Shown here piece by piece: positions 1-10,411 of a stretch of 46,894 bases of DNA; position 1 is the first letter of the stretch; each line of letters begins with the position of its first letter. The position numbers and the translations under genes were made by a program. Location of the stretch: NCBI GenBank assembly GCA_031178065.1, contig JAPSJS010000024.1:1-46894 (forward strand), written 5' to 3'. Below the pieces are notes generated by a model. The model worked only from the letters and a program-made list of their open reading frames with translations, searched no databases and was not told the origin of the DNA. This DNA comes from Altererythrobacter sp. (lineage in GTDB: Bacteria > Pseudomonadota > Alphaproteobacteria > Sphingomonadales > Sphingomonadaceae).

Positions 1-1
1 G

Positions 2-1231
2 CCGCAGGAGACCGACCGCTATTACCCGCAGGGGCACATGGCCGCCCACGTGCTCGGCTATGTCGATGCGATGGGTAACGGGCAGGTCGGGATGGAGCAG
101 GTCCTCGACAAGCGCCTGACCGATCCTGCGCGCCGCGGCGAGCCGGCCGCGCTGTCGATCGACGTGCGGGTGCAGGGCGCCCTCGAAGACGAGCTGCGCC
201 GCGGCATGCTCGCGGTCAACGCGCTCGGCGCTGCCGGCATCGTGCTCGACGTCGATACCGGGGAAGTCCTCGCGCTCGCCTCGCTGCCCGAGTTCAACCC
301 GAACAAGATCGACGTTCAGGGCGAATCGTACATGTTCAACCGGGTGACCAACCAGGTCTATGAACTCGGGTCGACCTTCAAGCCGCTCACCGTCGCCGCG
401 GCGATCGACGCGGGGGTGGTGCGCGACTTCGGCTATCGCTACGACGCGGGCCCCGTGCCCATCGCCGGTTACACGATCAAGGACAGTCACCCGCTCGGCC
501 CGACGCTCAACGTGCCCGAGGCGCTGATCCATTCGTCGAACACCGTGACGGCGCGGATCGCGGATGAACTCGGCCCGGAACGCCTGCGCCAGACGATGAT
601 CGACCTGGGCATGAACGAGCGGCCCTATATCGAGCTGCCGGCGCGCGGCATGCCGATCTGGCCGAGTGAGGATTGGTCGCGCATCCGCACCATGACGGTC
701 GGTTTCGGCCACGGCATCGCGGTCACCCCGCTGCACCTCGCGAGCGCCTACGCTGCCATGGTCAACGGCGGCATCTGGCGGCCGACGACGATGCATAAGC
801 TCGAGCCCGGCGAAGCGCCCCGGGGACGCCGCGTGTTCAAGGCTTCGACCAGCGCGCGCATGCGCCAGCTCCTGCGGATGATCGCCGCCTACGGCACGGG
901 CCGCAACGCCAACGCACCGGGTTACCGTGTCGGCGGCAAGACCGGCTCGGCCGAGAAGCCGGGCGCGGGCGGCTATCAGCGCAGCGCGCTGATCTCGACG
1001 TTCGCGGCCGCCTTCCCGATGGACCGCCCACGCTATGTGGTCGTCGCCATGCTCGACGAGCCCAAGGGCACCACGGCCAGCTCGTTCCAGCGCACCGCCG
1101 CCTGGAACGCGGCGCCGATCGTCGGCAATCTCATTCCGCGCATCGGGCCGCTGCTCGGCGTGCGGCCGGACGACGCGCGCGACGTCGACATCAGCGATCT
1201 GCGGCCGCTGATCGGCGGAGTGGACAAGTGA
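2..1231 (+). CDS. ftsI: Peptidoglycan transpeptidase FtsI (PBP3), 5' end missing
   Basis: This is the C-terminal 409 residues of the septal D,D-transpeptidase that cross-links peptidoglycan with FtsW in the divisome. The reading frame is open from base 2, so the N-terminal membrane anchor lies outside the window; the ATG at base 38 is internal. All three penicillin-binding motifs are visible, numbering from the first seen codon: STFK near residue 124 (nucleophilic Ser), SSN near 178 and KTGSA near 313. The sequence GHMAAHVLGYVD at the left edge is the usual block before the transpeptidase domain. The stop overlaps the GTG start of murE (GTGA). The assignment is firm from motifs plus position at the head of the dcw cluster. 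Confidence 0.95.
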   Translation, partial: PQETDRYYPQGHMAAHVLGYVDAMGNGQVGMEQVLDKRLTDPARRGEPAALSIDVRVQGALEDELRRGMLAVNALGAAGIVLDVDTGEVLALASLPEFNPNKIDVQGESYMFNRVTNQVYELGSTFKPLTVAAAIDAGVVRDFGYRYDAGPVPIAGYTIKDSHPLGPTLNVPEALIHSSNTVTARIADELGPERLRQTMIDLGMNERPYIELPARGMPIWPSEDWSRIRTMTVGFGHGIAVTPLHLASAYAAMVNGGIWRPTTMHKLEPGEAPRGRRVFKASTSARMRQLLRMIAAYGTGRNANAPGYRVGGKTGSAEKPGAGGYQRSALISTFAAAFPMDRPRYVVVAMLDEPKGTTASSFQRTAAWNAAPIVGNLIPRIGPLLGVRPDDARDVDISDLRPLIGGVDK

Positions 1232-2697
1232 GGCTGGCGCGGCTCGTCAGCGCTGCCGGAATGGTACCTGGCAGCGACACCGATCTCCAGGTCACGGGCT
1301 TCGCGATCGACCACCGCAAGGTCGCACCCGGCACCGTGTTCGGCGCCTTTCGCGGCAGCGCCTTCAACGGCGAGGACTTCATTCCGGCTGCGATCGCGGC
1401 GGGCGCCGTAGCGGTGGTCGCGCGGCCGGACGTGCGGGTGGAGGGCGCTGTCCACATCGCCGATGCCGAACCGCGCCGCGCCTTCGCCAGCCTGGCCGCG
1501 AAGTTCTTCGCGCCCGTACCGCAGACCATCGTCGCGGTAACGGGCACCAACGGCAAGACCTCGACCGTCGAGATGACCCGGCAGCTCTGGCGCATGGCGG
1601 GCGAACGCGCCGCGTCGATCGGCACGCTCGGCGTCACCACCTCGGACGAGAGCGTTTCCACCGGCCTCACCACGCCCGACATCGTCACCTTCCTTTCGAA
1701 CATGAGCGGCCTGGCGCGCGAAGGGGTGACGCATGTCGCCTACGAAGCGTCCAGCCATGGGCTGTCGCAGTTCCGCAACGAAGGGCTGCCGGTCTCGGCC
1801 GCAGCCTTCACCAACTTCAGCCGCGACCATCTCGACTATCATGCGAGCATGGAGGACTACTTCGCGGCCAAGATGCGGCTGATCGACGAAGTGGTGTCGG
1901 ACGATGCCGCCGTTGTCGTCTGGACGGGCAAGGGCGAATGGGCCGACCGCGCGATCGAGCATGCGCGCAAGCGCTCGCTGCGGGTCCTGACAGTGGGCGA
2001 GCGGGGCGACCATATCCGCCTGATCGCCCATGCGCCCACCCAGCTGGGGCAGGAGCTGACGGTCGAGCACGCCGGCGAGCGGCGGACGATCCGCCTGCCG
2101 TTGATTGGCGCCTATCAGGTCGCCAACGCCCTGGTCGCGGCAGGCCTGGTGATCGCCACCGGCGGCCGCCCCGCGGCGACGCTCGACGGCGTGGCGCGCC
2201 TGCAGCCGGTACGCGGACGGCTGGAACGCGCGGTGATCGCGCCGTCGGGAGCGCCGGTCTACGTCGACTACGCCCATACGCCGGACGCGCTGGAGGCAGC
2301 GATTGCTGCGCTCCGCCCGCACGTTGCCGGGCGACTGATTACGGTGTTCGGCGCCGGGGGCGACCGCGATGTCGGCAAGCGCGCCGAGATGGGCCGCGTC
2401 GCCAGCGAGCATTCGGACGCGGCTATCGTGACCGACGACAATCCGCGCAGCGAGGATCCGGCGGCGATCCGTAGCGCGATCATGTCGGGCGCGCCCGGCG
2501 CCATCGAGATCGGCGACCGGCGCGAGGCAATCTGCGCTGCCATCGAAATGACCGAGGCGGATGATATCGTGCTCATCGCCGGCAAGGGACACGAGCAGGG
2601 CCAGATCATAGGTTCGGGGGAGACGATGCGGGTGTTGCCATTCGATGATGTGACTGTCGCGCGCGAATGCGCCGCGGCGCAAGGGGAACGGGCATGA
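1228..2697 (+). CDS. murE: UDP-MurNAc-L-Ala-D-Glu:meso-DAP ligase MurE
   Basis: This cytoplasmic ATP-dependent Mur ligase adds the third stem-peptide residue. The P-loop TGTNGKT is at residues 105-111. The DNPRSEDP block near residue 404 is the known signature of meso-diaminopimelate-adding MurE, so the wall is predicted to be of the DAP type. Length, 489 aa, is normal. The start is a GTG that overlaps the ftsI stop as GTGA, implying translational coupling; no better start lies upstream. The stop overlaps murF as ATGA. Confidence 0.96.
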   Translation: MRLARLVSAAGMVPGSDTDLQVTGFAIDHRKVAPGTVFGAFRGSAFNGEDFIPAAIAAGAVAVVARPDVRVEGAVHIADAEPRRAFASLAAKFFAPVPQTIVAVTGTNGKTSTVEMTRQLWRMAGERAASIGTLGVTTSDESVSTGLTTPDIVTFLSNMSGLAREGVTHVAYEASSHGLSQFRNEGLPVSAAAFTNFSRDHLDYHASMEDYFAAKMRLIDEVVSDDAAVVVWTGKGEWADRAIEHARKRSLRVLTVGERGDHIRLIAHAPTQLGQELTVEHAGERRTIRLPLIGAYQVANALVAAGLVIATGGRPAATLDGVARLQPVRGRLERAVIAPSGAPVYVDYAHTPDALEAAIAALRPHVAGRLITVFGAGGDRDVGKRAEMGRVASEHSDAAIVTDDNPRSEDPAAIRSAIMSGAPGAIEIGDRREAICAAIEMTEADDIVLIAGKGHEQGQIIGSGETMRVLPFDDVTVARECAAAQGERA

Positions 2698-4166
2698 GCG
2701 CACACCGCGCCTTGCGGGCCTGGCCGGTCCGCCCGCGCGACAGCTTCGGCCTGGCGCTGTGGGACTCGGCTGCACTCGCCGAGGCTATGAGCGGCACCGC
2801 CAGCGCCGCGTTCCAGGTTGCCGGCGTCGAGATCGACTCGCGCGACGTGCGTCCGGGCGACCTGTTCTTCGCGCTGAAGGGCGAAGCCACCGACGGGCAT
2901 CGTTTCCTCGACAAGGCGTTCGCCAACGGCGCAGCGGCCGCTGTCGTCGACCGTCCGATCGACTGGCCGCACATCCTGGTGCGCGACACCAATGCGGCGC
3001 TGACGGCGCTCGCCGCCGCCTCGCGCGCCCGCTCGGCCGCAGTGCGCATCGGTGTCACCGGGTCGGTCGGCAAGACCGGGGTCAAGGAAGCGATCTTCGC
3101 CGCGCTCGACCGCGCCAGCCGCGGCCAGGCCCATCGTTCGGTCCGCAGCTACAACAACCATGTCGGCGTGCCGCTAAGCCTTGCGCGCATGCCGGCGCGC
3201 AGCCGCTACGGCGTGTTCGAGATGGGCATGAACCACGCGGGCGAGATCGCCGCGCTGGCCGCGCAGGTCCGCCCACAGGTTGCGGTGATCACGACGATCG
3301 CGCCGGCGCATATCGAGAACCTCGGCAGCGAAGAGGCGATCGCCGACGCGAAAGCGGAGATCTTCACGGCGCTCGAACCGGGCGGCACGGCCGTGATCCC
3401 GGCGGATTCGCCCCACTTCGAGCGGCTGCGCGATCAGGCACTCGCCGCCGGGGCCAGGATCATCTCGTTCGGACGTGCACCCCATGCCGATCTGCGCCTG
3501 CTCGACGCGATCCCGGCCGCAAACGGGGGCGCGCTGGTGACCGCCGACCTCGGCGATACGCGGCTGTGCTATTCGGTTGCCGAGCCGGGCGAGCACTGGA
3601 TCGCCAACTCGCTCGCGGTCATGGCGGCGGTGCGCGCTGCGGGCGGCGATCTCGGATCGGCCGGGCTCGCGCTGGCCGAGATGGGCGGCCTCAAGGGTCG
3701 CGGCGCACGCCACCGCATCGCTGCGATCGGCGGCCGCGCACTGCTGATCGACGAAAGCTACAACGCCAATCCCACCTCGGTGCGCGCGACGCTGCGCCAG
3801 CTCGGCCAGACGCCCGCCTCGCGCCGGATCGCCGTGCTCGGCAGCATGAAGGAGCTCGGCGACTTCTCCGCCGCTTACCACGCGCAGCTTGCGGAACCGC
3901 TTGCCGAAGCGAAAGTCGACCACGCGGTGCTGGTAGGCGACGAAATGCGCGCGCTTGCACGGGACTTGGGGAAAGGCGCAGGCGGTGCGCTTGCGGGCGG
4001 GCTGACGTTCGCGCATTGCGATGGGCCTGCCGAAGCGATCGCGGCGCTCGAGGAATTCGGTATCGCCGCTGGCGATGCGATCCTCGTCAAGGGTTCCAAC
4101 TCGGTTGGTCTCGGCAGGCTAGTGACTCATTTCGCCGCCAGGGATCACGGCGGCCGGGACGGCTGA
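2694..4166 (+). CDS. murF: UDP-MurNAc-tripeptide:D-Ala-D-Ala ligase MurF
   Basis: This Mur ligase attaches D-Ala-D-Ala to the UDP-MurNAc tripeptide, completing the cytoplasmic pentapeptide precursor. The ATP site reads TGSVGKTG near residues 122-129, followed by the NHVGVPLSLAR block and the C-terminal RGARHRI and DESYNANPTS blocks typical of MurF. The open frame extends to base 2667, but the ATG at 2694 forms the 4-base ATGA overlap seen throughout this operon, so it is preferred (490 aa). The stop directly abuts the mraY ATG (TGAATG). Confidence 0.96.
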   Translation: MSAHRALRAWPVRPRDSFGLALWDSAALAEAMSGTASAAFQVAGVEIDSRDVRPGDLFFALKGEATDGHRFLDKAFANGAAAAVVDRPIDWPHILVRDTNAALTALAAASRARSAAVRIGVTGSVGKTGVKEAIFAALDRASRGQAHRSVRSYNNHVGVPLSLARMPARSRYGVFEMGMNHAGEIAALAAQVRPQVAVITTIAPAHIENLGSEEAIADAKAEIFTALEPGGTAVIPADSPHFERLRDQALAAGARIISFGRAPHADLRLLDAIPAANGGALVTADLGDTRLCYSVAEPGEHWIANSLAVMAAVRAAGGDLGSAGLALAEMGGLKGRGARHRIAAIGGRALLIDESYNANPTSVRATLRQLGQTPASRRIAVLGSMKELGDFSAAYHAQLAEPLAEAKVDHAVLVGDEMRALARDLGKGAGGALAGGLTFAHCDGPAEAIAALEEFGIAAGDAILVKGSNSVGLGRLVTHFAARDHGGRDG

Positions 4167-5237
4167 ATGCTATACCTCTTCGCCGAGTGGCTGGGTTTCG
4201 AAGGCGCCCTCAACCTCGTCCGTTATCAGACGTTCCGCGCCGGCGCGACACTGATGACGGCGCTGCTGATCGGCCTGCTCATCGGGCCGCGCTTCATCAA
4301 CATGCTGCGCGTGCGCCAGGGGAAGGGCCAGCCGATCCGCGAGGATGGGCCGCAGACGCATCTCGCCAAGCGCGGTACGCCCACGATGGGCGGGCTGATG
4401 ATCCTCGTCTCGCTCGTGATCTCGATGCTGCTGTGGATGGATCTCAAGAACCCGTTCGTCTGGGCCTGCCTCGCGGTGACCGTCGGGTTCGGCGTGATCG
4501 GCTTCCTCGACGATTATGACAAGATCTCCAAGTCGAGTCATCACGGCGTATCGGGCAAGGTCCGGCTGCTGCTCGAGTTCATCGTCGCAGGCGTGGCCTC
4601 GTGGATCGTGGTGAGCCAGATCAACACGTTCCTCTACGTGCCGTTCTTCAACGATCTCGGGTTCGAGCTCGGCTGGTTCTACTACGTCTTCGCGGCGGTC
4701 GTGATCGTCGGCGCGGGCAATGCGGTGAACCTCACCGACGGGCTCGACGGCTTGGCGATCATGCCGGTGATCATCGCCGCCGGCACGTTCGCGCTGATCG
4801 TCTACCTCGTCGGCCGCGTCGACTATTCGCAGTACCTCGGCATTCCGCACGTGCCGGGGGCGGGTGAGCTGGCGATCTTCTGCGCCGCGATCATGGGGGC
4901 GGGGCTCGCCTTCCTGTGGTTCAATGCCCCCCCTGCCGCTGTGTTCATGGGCGACACCGGCAGCCTTGCGTTGGGCGGCGCGCTGGGCGCGATCGCGGTT
5001 GCGGCGCATCACGAGATCGTGCTCGCCATCGTCGGCGGCCTGTTCGTGGTCGAGGCGCTTTCTGTGATCATTCAGGTTTTCTGGTTCAAGCGTACGGGCA
5101 AACGGATTTTCCGCATGGCCCCGATTCATCACCATTTCGAACAGCTCGGCTGGAGCGAGAGCAAAGTCGTGATCCGCTTCTGGATCATCGCCATCGTGCT
5201 CGCGCTGATGGGCCTGGCGACGCTGAAGCTGCGATGA
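4167..5237 (+). CDS. mraY: Phospho-MurNAc-pentapeptide transferase MraY
   Basis: This integral membrane enzyme transfers phospho-MurNAc-pentapeptide to undecaprenyl phosphate, forming lipid I. At 356 aa it has the expected polytopic profile of about ten membrane segments. Diagnostic blocks are [44 protein letters not shown] and the histidine motif [13 protein letters not shown]. It begins immediately after the murF stop with no spacer, and its own stop overlaps murD as ATGA. Confidence 0.97.
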   Translation: MLYLFAEWLGFEGALNLVRYQTFRAGATLMTALLIGLLIGPRFINMLRVRQGKGQPIREDGPQTHLAKRGTPTMGGLMILVSLVISMLLWMDLKNPFVWACLAVTVGFGVIGFLDDYDKISKSSHHGVSGKVRLLLEFIVAGVASWIVVSQINTFLYVPFFNDLGFELGWFYYVFAAVVIVGAGNAVNLTDGLDGLAIMPVIIAAGTFALIVYLVGRVDYSQYLGIPHVPGAGELAIFCAAIMGAGLAFLWFNAPPAAVFMGDTGSLALGGALGAIAVAAHHEIVLAIVGGLFVVEALSVIIQVFWFKRTGKRIFRMAPIHHHFEQLGWSESKVVIRFWIIAIVLALMGLATLKLR

Positions 5238-6592
5238 TCGTTTCGGGCGCCTTCTGCGGTAAACGCTACGCGGTCCTCGGCCTCGCCCGGTCGGGCCTGG
5301 CCGCGGTCGACACCCTGCTTGCCAGCGGGGCGGAGGTCGTCGCGTGGGACCGGCAGGACGTGGCGCGCGACAAGGTCGGCAGCCGGGCCCGGCTCGCCGA
5401 TCCGCTGGAGATCGACCTTACCGGCGTCGACGGCGTGGTCGTCTCGCCCGGCGTGCCGCTCAATACCCACCCGATCGCCGAACGGGCGGCGCGCTTCGGC
5501 GTGCCGGTGATCGGCGATATCGAGCTCTTCGCGCTCGCCCGGGGAGCGCTTCCCTCCCACAAGGTGGTGGGCATCACGGGCACCAACGGCAAGTCGACAA
5601 CGACCGCGCTCGTCCATCACATCCTCGAAAGCGCCGGCGTGCCTGCGCGCATGGGCGGCAACATCGGTCTCCCGATCCTCGCGCAGGAGCCGCTGCCCGA
5701 AGGCGGCGTCTATGTGCTGGAGCTGTCGAGCTATCAGATCGATCTCACCCGCTCGCTCGCTTGCGATGCCGCGGCGCTGGGCAATGTCACGCCGGACCAT
5801 CTCGATCGCTACGGCGATTTCCCGGCTTACGCGGCGTCCAAGGCGCGCCTCTTCGCGATGCAGGCGGCTGACCAGTTCGCCGTGTTCGGCTGCGCGGACG
5901 ATCCGACCAAGGCGATTTTCGCCGCCGAGCAGGCCCGACGGGCGGCGGGCCGTGTGGTCTGCGCGGATCGGGCCGCACTCGCCGGGGATCAGGCGGGTTG
6001 GCCGGCGCTACAGGGACCACACAACCTCGAGAATGCGGCGATCGCCGCCGCGCTGTGCGAGGAGCTGGGCGTGCCGCGCGCGGCGGTCCTCGCCGCCATG
6101 GCGAGCTTCCGCGGCTTGCCGCACCGAATGGAAGTCGTCGCCAACCATCGCGGCGTCCTGTTCGTCAACGACAGCAAGGCGACCAATCCCGCCTCGGCCG
6201 CGCCCGCGCTCGCCGCCTATCCGCCCAGTCCGCGTCCGCGCATTCACTGGATTGTCGGCGGTCTGCCCAAGGAAGACGGGCTGGGCGAATGCGAGGCGTT
6301 CATCGGCAACGTCGCGGCTGCATACACGATCGGCGAGGCCGGCCCGCGCTTCGCGGAGCTGCTGGAAGGCCGGGTGCGTGTCGAGAAGGCGGAACTGATG
6401 TGCCAGGCGCTCCGCCTCGCCATGGCCGCAGCGGGGCCGGGCGATGTCGTCCTGCTATCGCCCGCTTGCGCAAGTTTCGATCAGTTCCGCGATTACGAGA
6501 AGCGCGGCGAATACTTTCGCGAACTCGTCGCCATGCTGATCGGCGAGCCGAGCCCGCCCATCGACTGCTTCGCCGGGAAGTCGGCGGCATGA
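5234..6592 (+). CDS. murD: UDP-MurNAc-L-Ala:D-Glu ligase MurD
   Basis: This cytoplasmic ligase adds D-glutamate as the second stem residue. It is a Mur ligase with an N-terminal Rossmann-like UDP-binding domain ([12 protein letters not shown]), the P-loop [10 protein letters not shown] near residues 112-121, the central LELSSYQID and [12 protein letters not shown] blocks, and the C-terminal [10 protein letters not shown] and [19 protein letters not shown] blocks diagnostic of MurD. At 452 aa its length is typical. The ATG at 5234 overlaps the mraY stop by 4 bases. Confidence 0.96.
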   Translation: MIVSGAFCGKRYAVLGLARSGLAAVDTLLASGAEVVAWDRQDVARDKVGSRARLADPLEIDLTGVDGVVVSPGVPLNTHPIAERAARFGVPVIGDIELFALARGALPSHKVVGITGTNGKSTTTALVHHILESAGVPARMGGNIGLPILAQEPLPEGGVYVLELSSYQIDLTRSLACDAAALGNVTPDHLDRYGDFPAYAASKARLFAMQAADQFAVFGCADDPTKAIFAAEQARRAAGRVVCADRAALAGDQAGWPALQGPHNLENAAIAAALCEELGVPRAAVLAAMASFRGLPHRMEVVANHRGVLFVNDSKATNPASAAPALAAYPPSPRPRIHWIVGGLPKEDGLGECEAFIGNVAAAYTIGEAGPRFAELLEGRVRVEKAELMCQALRLAMAAAGPGDVVLLSPACASFDQFRDYEKRGEYFRELVAMLIGEPSPPIDCFAGKSAA

Positions 6593-7815
6593 CCACGAGC
6601 CCGCCCTATATCCCCCGCACCGGCGAGCGTGCCCCGCGGCCCGACCGCTACCGCAGCACGCGGCGCGCGGAGCTGAAGATCTGGTGGCGCGAGATCGACC
6701 GCGTGCTGCTGTTCCTGATCCTAGCGCTGATGGCGGTCGGCACTGCCGCCGTCGCGGCGGCATCCCCTGCGAGCGCGAACCGCCTCTCGACCGCCAAGGA
6801 GACACTGCCGGACCTCTACTTCTACTGGGCGCACCTGCGCTGGCAGATCGTCGGCCTCGCGGTGATGTTCGGCGCGGCGATGCTCTCACGCGAGAACGCG
6901 CGCCGCGCGGGCATCATGCTGTTCGCCGTGATGTTCGCCCTGCTGATGCTCGTCCCGATCGTCGGCAATGAGGTGAACGGCGCGAAGCGCTGGATCGACC
7001 TCGGCTTCTCGTTCCAGCCGTCCGAGTTTCTCAAGCCTGCTTTCGCCATAGCGCTCGCCTGGGTGATCTCCTGGCGCGCCCGCGATCCGAACCTGCCGGT
7101 GATCCCCATCGCCACCGGCATAATGGGCGCGGTCGGTATGCTGCTGATGCTCCAGCCCAATCTCGGCGACACAGTGCTCTTCGCCGGCGTTTGGTTCGCG
7201 CTGGTGATCCTGTCGGGCGTGTCGACGCAGCGCCTCGGCCTGGTGCTCGGCGCGGGCGTCGTTGTCTCCTGTATGACCTACCTGTTCTACGAGAACGGCC
7301 GGAACCGCATCAACGACTTCTTCGCGGGCGGCACGGCCTACGATCAAGTCGACCTGGCCGAACGCACGTTGCTCGCGGGCGGATGGACGGGAAGCGGACT
7401 GTGGCTCGGGGTGCGCAAGATGAGCCTGCCCGAAGCTCACACCGACTACATCTTCTCCGTCATCGGGGAGGAATTCGGCCTGCTCGTCTGCGGGCTTATC
7501 GTGCTGCTCTACCTCGCGATCATCGTACGCGTGCTCGTGCGCCTGGTGGACGAGGAGGACCTGTTCACCCTGCTTGCCGGATCGGGGCTCGCGGTGCTGA
7601 TCGGCGGCCAGGCGTTCATCAATATCCTCGTGAATCTCCAGCTCGCGCCTTCGAAGGGGATGACGCTGCCGTTGGTGTCCTACGGCGGCTCCTCGACCAT
7701 CGCGGTGTGCCTCACGGTCGGGCTCCTGCTCGCGATCACGCGGCGCAATCCGTTCCTCAGGCGCAATTCGCCGGGCCTCTGGCATCGGCTGTTCGGGCGG
7801 GAGGCGCAGGCATGA
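6589..7815 (+). CDS. ftsW: Septal peptidoglycan glycosyltransferase FtsW (SEDS)
   Basis: This polytopic SEDS-family protein polymerises lipid II at the septum as partner of FtsI. It is 408 aa, with a basic cytoplasmic N-terminus of about 35 residues followed by membrane segments starting near RVLLFLILALMAVG. Family blocks seen are GAKRWIDLG-FQPSEFLKPA, AHTDYIFSVIGEEFG and LPLVSYGGSS. It overlaps murD (ATGA) and murG (ATGA). The FtsW rather than RodA assignment rests mainly on its position between murD and murG. Confidence 0.95.
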   Translation: MTTSPPYIPRTGERAPRPDRYRSTRRAELKIWWREIDRVLLFLILALMAVGTAAVAAASPASANRLSTAKETLPDLYFYWAHLRWQIVGLAVMFGAAMLSRENARRAGIMLFAVMFALLMLVPIVGNEVNGAKRWIDLGFSFQPSEFLKPAFAIALAWVISWRARDPNLPVIPIATGIMGAVGMLLMLQPNLGDTVLFAGVWFALVILSGVSTQRLGLVLGAGVVVSCMTYLFYENGRNRINDFFAGGTAYDQVDLAERTLLAGGWTGSGLWLGVRKMSLPEAHTDYIFSVIGEEFGLLVCGLIVLLYLAIIVRVLVRLVDEEDLFTLLAGSGLAVLIGGQAFINILVNLQLAPSKGMTLPLVSYGGSSTIAVCLTVGLLLAITRRNPFLRRNSPGLWHRLFGREAQA

Positions 7816-8993
7816 CCGGCGCGAACCGCCACTACGTCCTCGCCGCCGGCGGCACCGGCGGGCACCTGATCCCTGCCTTCGCGCTCGCGACCGAGCTCGA
7901 GCGGCGCGGGCACCACGTTGCGCTGGTCACCGACGAACGGGGCGCGGCGATCCCGGGCAAACCGTCGTTCCTGCCGGCGCATGTTCTGCCCGCCGGGCGC
8001 TTCGGCAAGAACCCGCTCACCTGGTTGAAAGGCGCGCGCGCCGTGCTGGAAGGCCGCAAGATGGCGCTCCGCCTGTTCGAGACTTTCGAGCCGAGTGCGG
8101 TGGTCGGGTTCGGCGGCTATCCTGCCCTGCCGGCGCTGCTCGCCTCGACCTCTGCGGGCATACCGAGCCTGGTGCATGAGCAGAACGCCGTCCTGGGCCG
8201 GGTCAACCGCATGCTTAGCGGGCGCGTGCAGGCGATCGCGACCGCCTATCCCGATATCGCCCGGCTGAAGCCGAAGCACGTGGAGAAAGTCCATCTCGTC
8301 GGCAACCCGGTCCGCGCTGAAGTGCTGCAACTGCGGAAGGAGCCGTTTCCGCCCTTGAGCGAAGATGGCCTGCTCCGCGTGCTGGTAACCGGCGGCAGCC
8401 AGGGCGCTCGCGTGCTGTCGGAGATCGTGCCCGACGGGCTCGCCATGTTGCCCCCGGCGCTGCGCCAGCGGCTCCAGATCACCCAGCAATGCCGCGCCGA
8501 GGACATCGACGCGGTGCGCGAGCGCTACCGCAGCCACGACATTCCCGCCGAGCTCGGCACCTATTTCGAGGACATGGCCACGCGTCTCGCCGATGCGCAC
8601 CTGTTCATCGGCCGCGCGGGTGCTTCGACCATCGCAGAGCTGACCGCCGTCGGGCGCCCTGCGATCCTGATCCCGCTGCCGATCGCGACCGACGACCACC
8701 AGGCCGCCAACACCCGCGAGCTGACCAAGGCGGGCGGTGCGCGGATGATCCGGCAGGAACGGTTCACGCCCAAGGAACTGGCCAAGCAGATCCAGGCTCT
8801 CGCCCAGCACCCGCAGTCGCTCGCGAACGCAGCGCACGCCGCATGGAACTGCGGCCGGCCCGACGCGGTGAAGGATCTTGCCGATCTCGTCGAGAGCTTC
8901 GGCGGGGCCGAGATGATGGACGTGATCCGCGTCGGCGCAGACAAGCCGCGGGGGGCGACGCAAGGCGTAACAGCCGGGCAGGGCGCGGCATGA
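7812..8993 (+). CDS. murG: UDP-GlcNAc transferase MurG
   Basis: This GT28-family peripheral membrane enzyme converts lipid I to lipid II. The N-terminal glycine loop [14 protein letters not shown] and the second loop [14 protein letters not shown] mark the two Rossmann domains, and the block [21 protein letters not shown] contributes the UDP-GlcNAc donor site. Length is 393 aa, slightly longer than usual because of a C-terminal tail. It overlaps ftsW and murC by 4 bases each. Confidence 0.96.
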   Translation: MTGANRHYVLAAGGTGGHLIPAFALATELERRGHHVALVTDERGAAIPGKPSFLPAHVLPAGRFGKNPLTWLKGARAVLEGRKMALRLFETFEPSAVVGFGGYPALPALLASTSAGIPSLVHEQNAVLGRVNRMLSGRVQAIATAYPDIARLKPKHVEKVHLVGNPVRAEVLQLRKEPFPPLSEDGLLRVLVTGGSQGARVLSEIVPDGLAMLPPALRQRLQITQQCRAEDIDAVRERYRSHDIPAELGTYFEDMATRLADAHLFIGRAGASTIAELTAVGRPAILIPLPIATDDHQAANTRELTKAGGARMIRQERFTPKELAKQIQALAQHPQSLANAAHAAWNCGRPDAVKDLADLVESFGGAEMMDVIRVGADKPRGATQGVTAGQGAA

Positions 8994-10411
8994 AAGGCGT
9001 CGCGACCGATATCGGGACGATCCACTTCGTCGGGATCGGCGGGATCGGCATGTCCGGCATTGCCGAAGTCATGCACAACCTCGGCTATAGCGTGCAGGGC
9101 TCGGACATCGCCGAGAGCACGAGCGTCGAGCGGCTGCGCGCGCGCGGGATCGACGTGGCGATCGGCCATGCGGCGGAGAACGTCGAGGGCGTTGCCGTGG
9201 TCGTCACCTCCACGGCGGTTCGGCGCACCAACCCGGAAGTCGTCGCGGCGCTCGAGCAACGCATCCCCGTCGTTCGCCGCGCGGAGATGCTCGCCGAGTT
9301 GATGCGGCTCAAGAACACCGTCGCGGTGGCCGGCACGCACGGCAAGACGACCACGACCAGTATGATTGCCGCGTTGCTCGATGCAGGCGGGGTCGATCCG
9401 ACGGTCATCAACGGCGGGATCATCGAGCAGTACGGCTCGAACGCGCGCCTCGGCGACAGCGACTGGATGGTGGTCGAGGCCGACGAGAGCGACGGCAGCT
9501 TCCTGCGGCTCGACGGGACGATCGCGGTCGTCACCAACATCGATCCCGAGCATCTCGACCATTACGGCGACTTCGACGGGGTGAAGGACGCCTTCATCGA
9601 GTTCATCCACAACGTGCCGTTCTACGGCGCGGCGATCCTATGCATCGACCATCCCGAGGTCCAGGGGGTGATCGGCAAAGTCCGCGACCGGCGCGTGGTG
9701 ACCTACGGCTTCTCGCTCCAGGCCGATGTCTGCGCGGTAAACGTGCGGCCGGTGCCCGGCGGAAACGAATTCGACGTGGTCGTGCGCCAGCGCCACGACG
9801 GAGACCGCAGGATCGAATGCGTCCGCCTGCCGATGCCCGGACGGCACAACGTTCAGAACGCGCTCGCCGCGATCGCGGTGGCGATCGAGATGGGCTGTTC
9901 GGACGAGACGATCTGCAACGGCTTCGGTCAGTTCGGCGGGGTGCGGCGGCGCTTCACCAAAGTGGGCGAGGTCGCGGGCGCCATCGTCATCGACGACTAC
10001 GCGCACCATCCGGTCGAAATTCGGGCCGTGCTGGCCGCGGCGCGCGAGAGTGTGTCCGGCCATCCGGAGGGGCGGGTGATCGCGGTCATGCAGCCGCATC
10101 GCTATTCGCGGCTCGGCGATCTGATGGACGACTTCCAGAACTGCTTCAACGACGCCGATCAGGTCTACGTCACCCCGGTCTATGCCGCGGGCGAGGAGCC
10201 GGTGGCGGGTATCGATTCCGACGCGCTGGTCGCCGGTCTGAAATCCCGCGGCCATCGTGCGGCAACCACGATCAACGACCAGGCCGAACTTGCACGCGCG
10301 CTGGCGGGCGAAATCGAAGAAGGCGATGTGGTCGTCTGCCTCGGCGCAGGCGACATCACCAAATGGGCTGCGGGCCTCGCTGACGCAGTCAGCCGGGAGC
10401 GCGCGGCATGA
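8990..10411 (+). CDS. murC: UDP-N-acetylmuramate:L-alanine ligase MurC
   Basis: This Mur ligase adds the first stem-peptide residue, L-alanine. The protein (473 aa) starts with the UDP-binding block [16 protein letters not shown]. It carries the P-loop GTHGKTTTT near residues 117-125, the EADESDGSF block, and the C-terminal IDDYAHHP and QPHRYSR blocks, all typical of MurC. It overlaps murG and murB with ATGA junctions. Placing murC after murG and before murB is the common alphaproteobacterial dcw order. Confidence 0.97.
   Translation: MKGVATDIGTIHFVGIGGIGMSGIAEVMHNLGYSVQGSDIAESTSVERLRARGIDVAIGHAAENVEGVAVVVTSTAVRRTNPEVVAALEQRIPVVRRAEMLAELMRLKNTVAVAGTHGKTTTTSMIAALLDAGGVDPTVINGGIIEQYGSNARLGDSDWMVVEADESDGSFLRLDGTIAVVTNIDPEHLDHYGDFDGVKDAFIEFIHNVPFYGAAILCIDHPEVQGVIGKVRDRRVVTYGFSLQADVCAVNVRPVPGGNEFDVVVRQRHDGDRRIECVRLPMPGRHNVQNALAAIAVAIEMGCSDETICNGFGQFGGVRRRFTKVGEVAGAIVIDDYAHHPVEIRAVLAAARESVSGHPEGRVIAVMQPHRYSRLGDLMDDFQNCFNDADQVYVTPVYAAGEEPVAGIDSDALVAGLKSRGHRAATTINDQAELARALAGEIEEGDVVVCLGAGDITKWAAGLADAVSRERAA

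Noticed and set aside
1033-2775. 580-codon open frame on the minus strand under murE
   Set aside because: It is antisense to a clear murE and has no start context. The Arg/Ala/Asp-rich composition is typical of GC-rich shadow frames.
8489-8990. 5' extension of the murC reading frame under murG
   Set aside because: The extension is a shadow of murG; murC begins at the ATGA overlap at 8990 with its UDP-binding motif right after.
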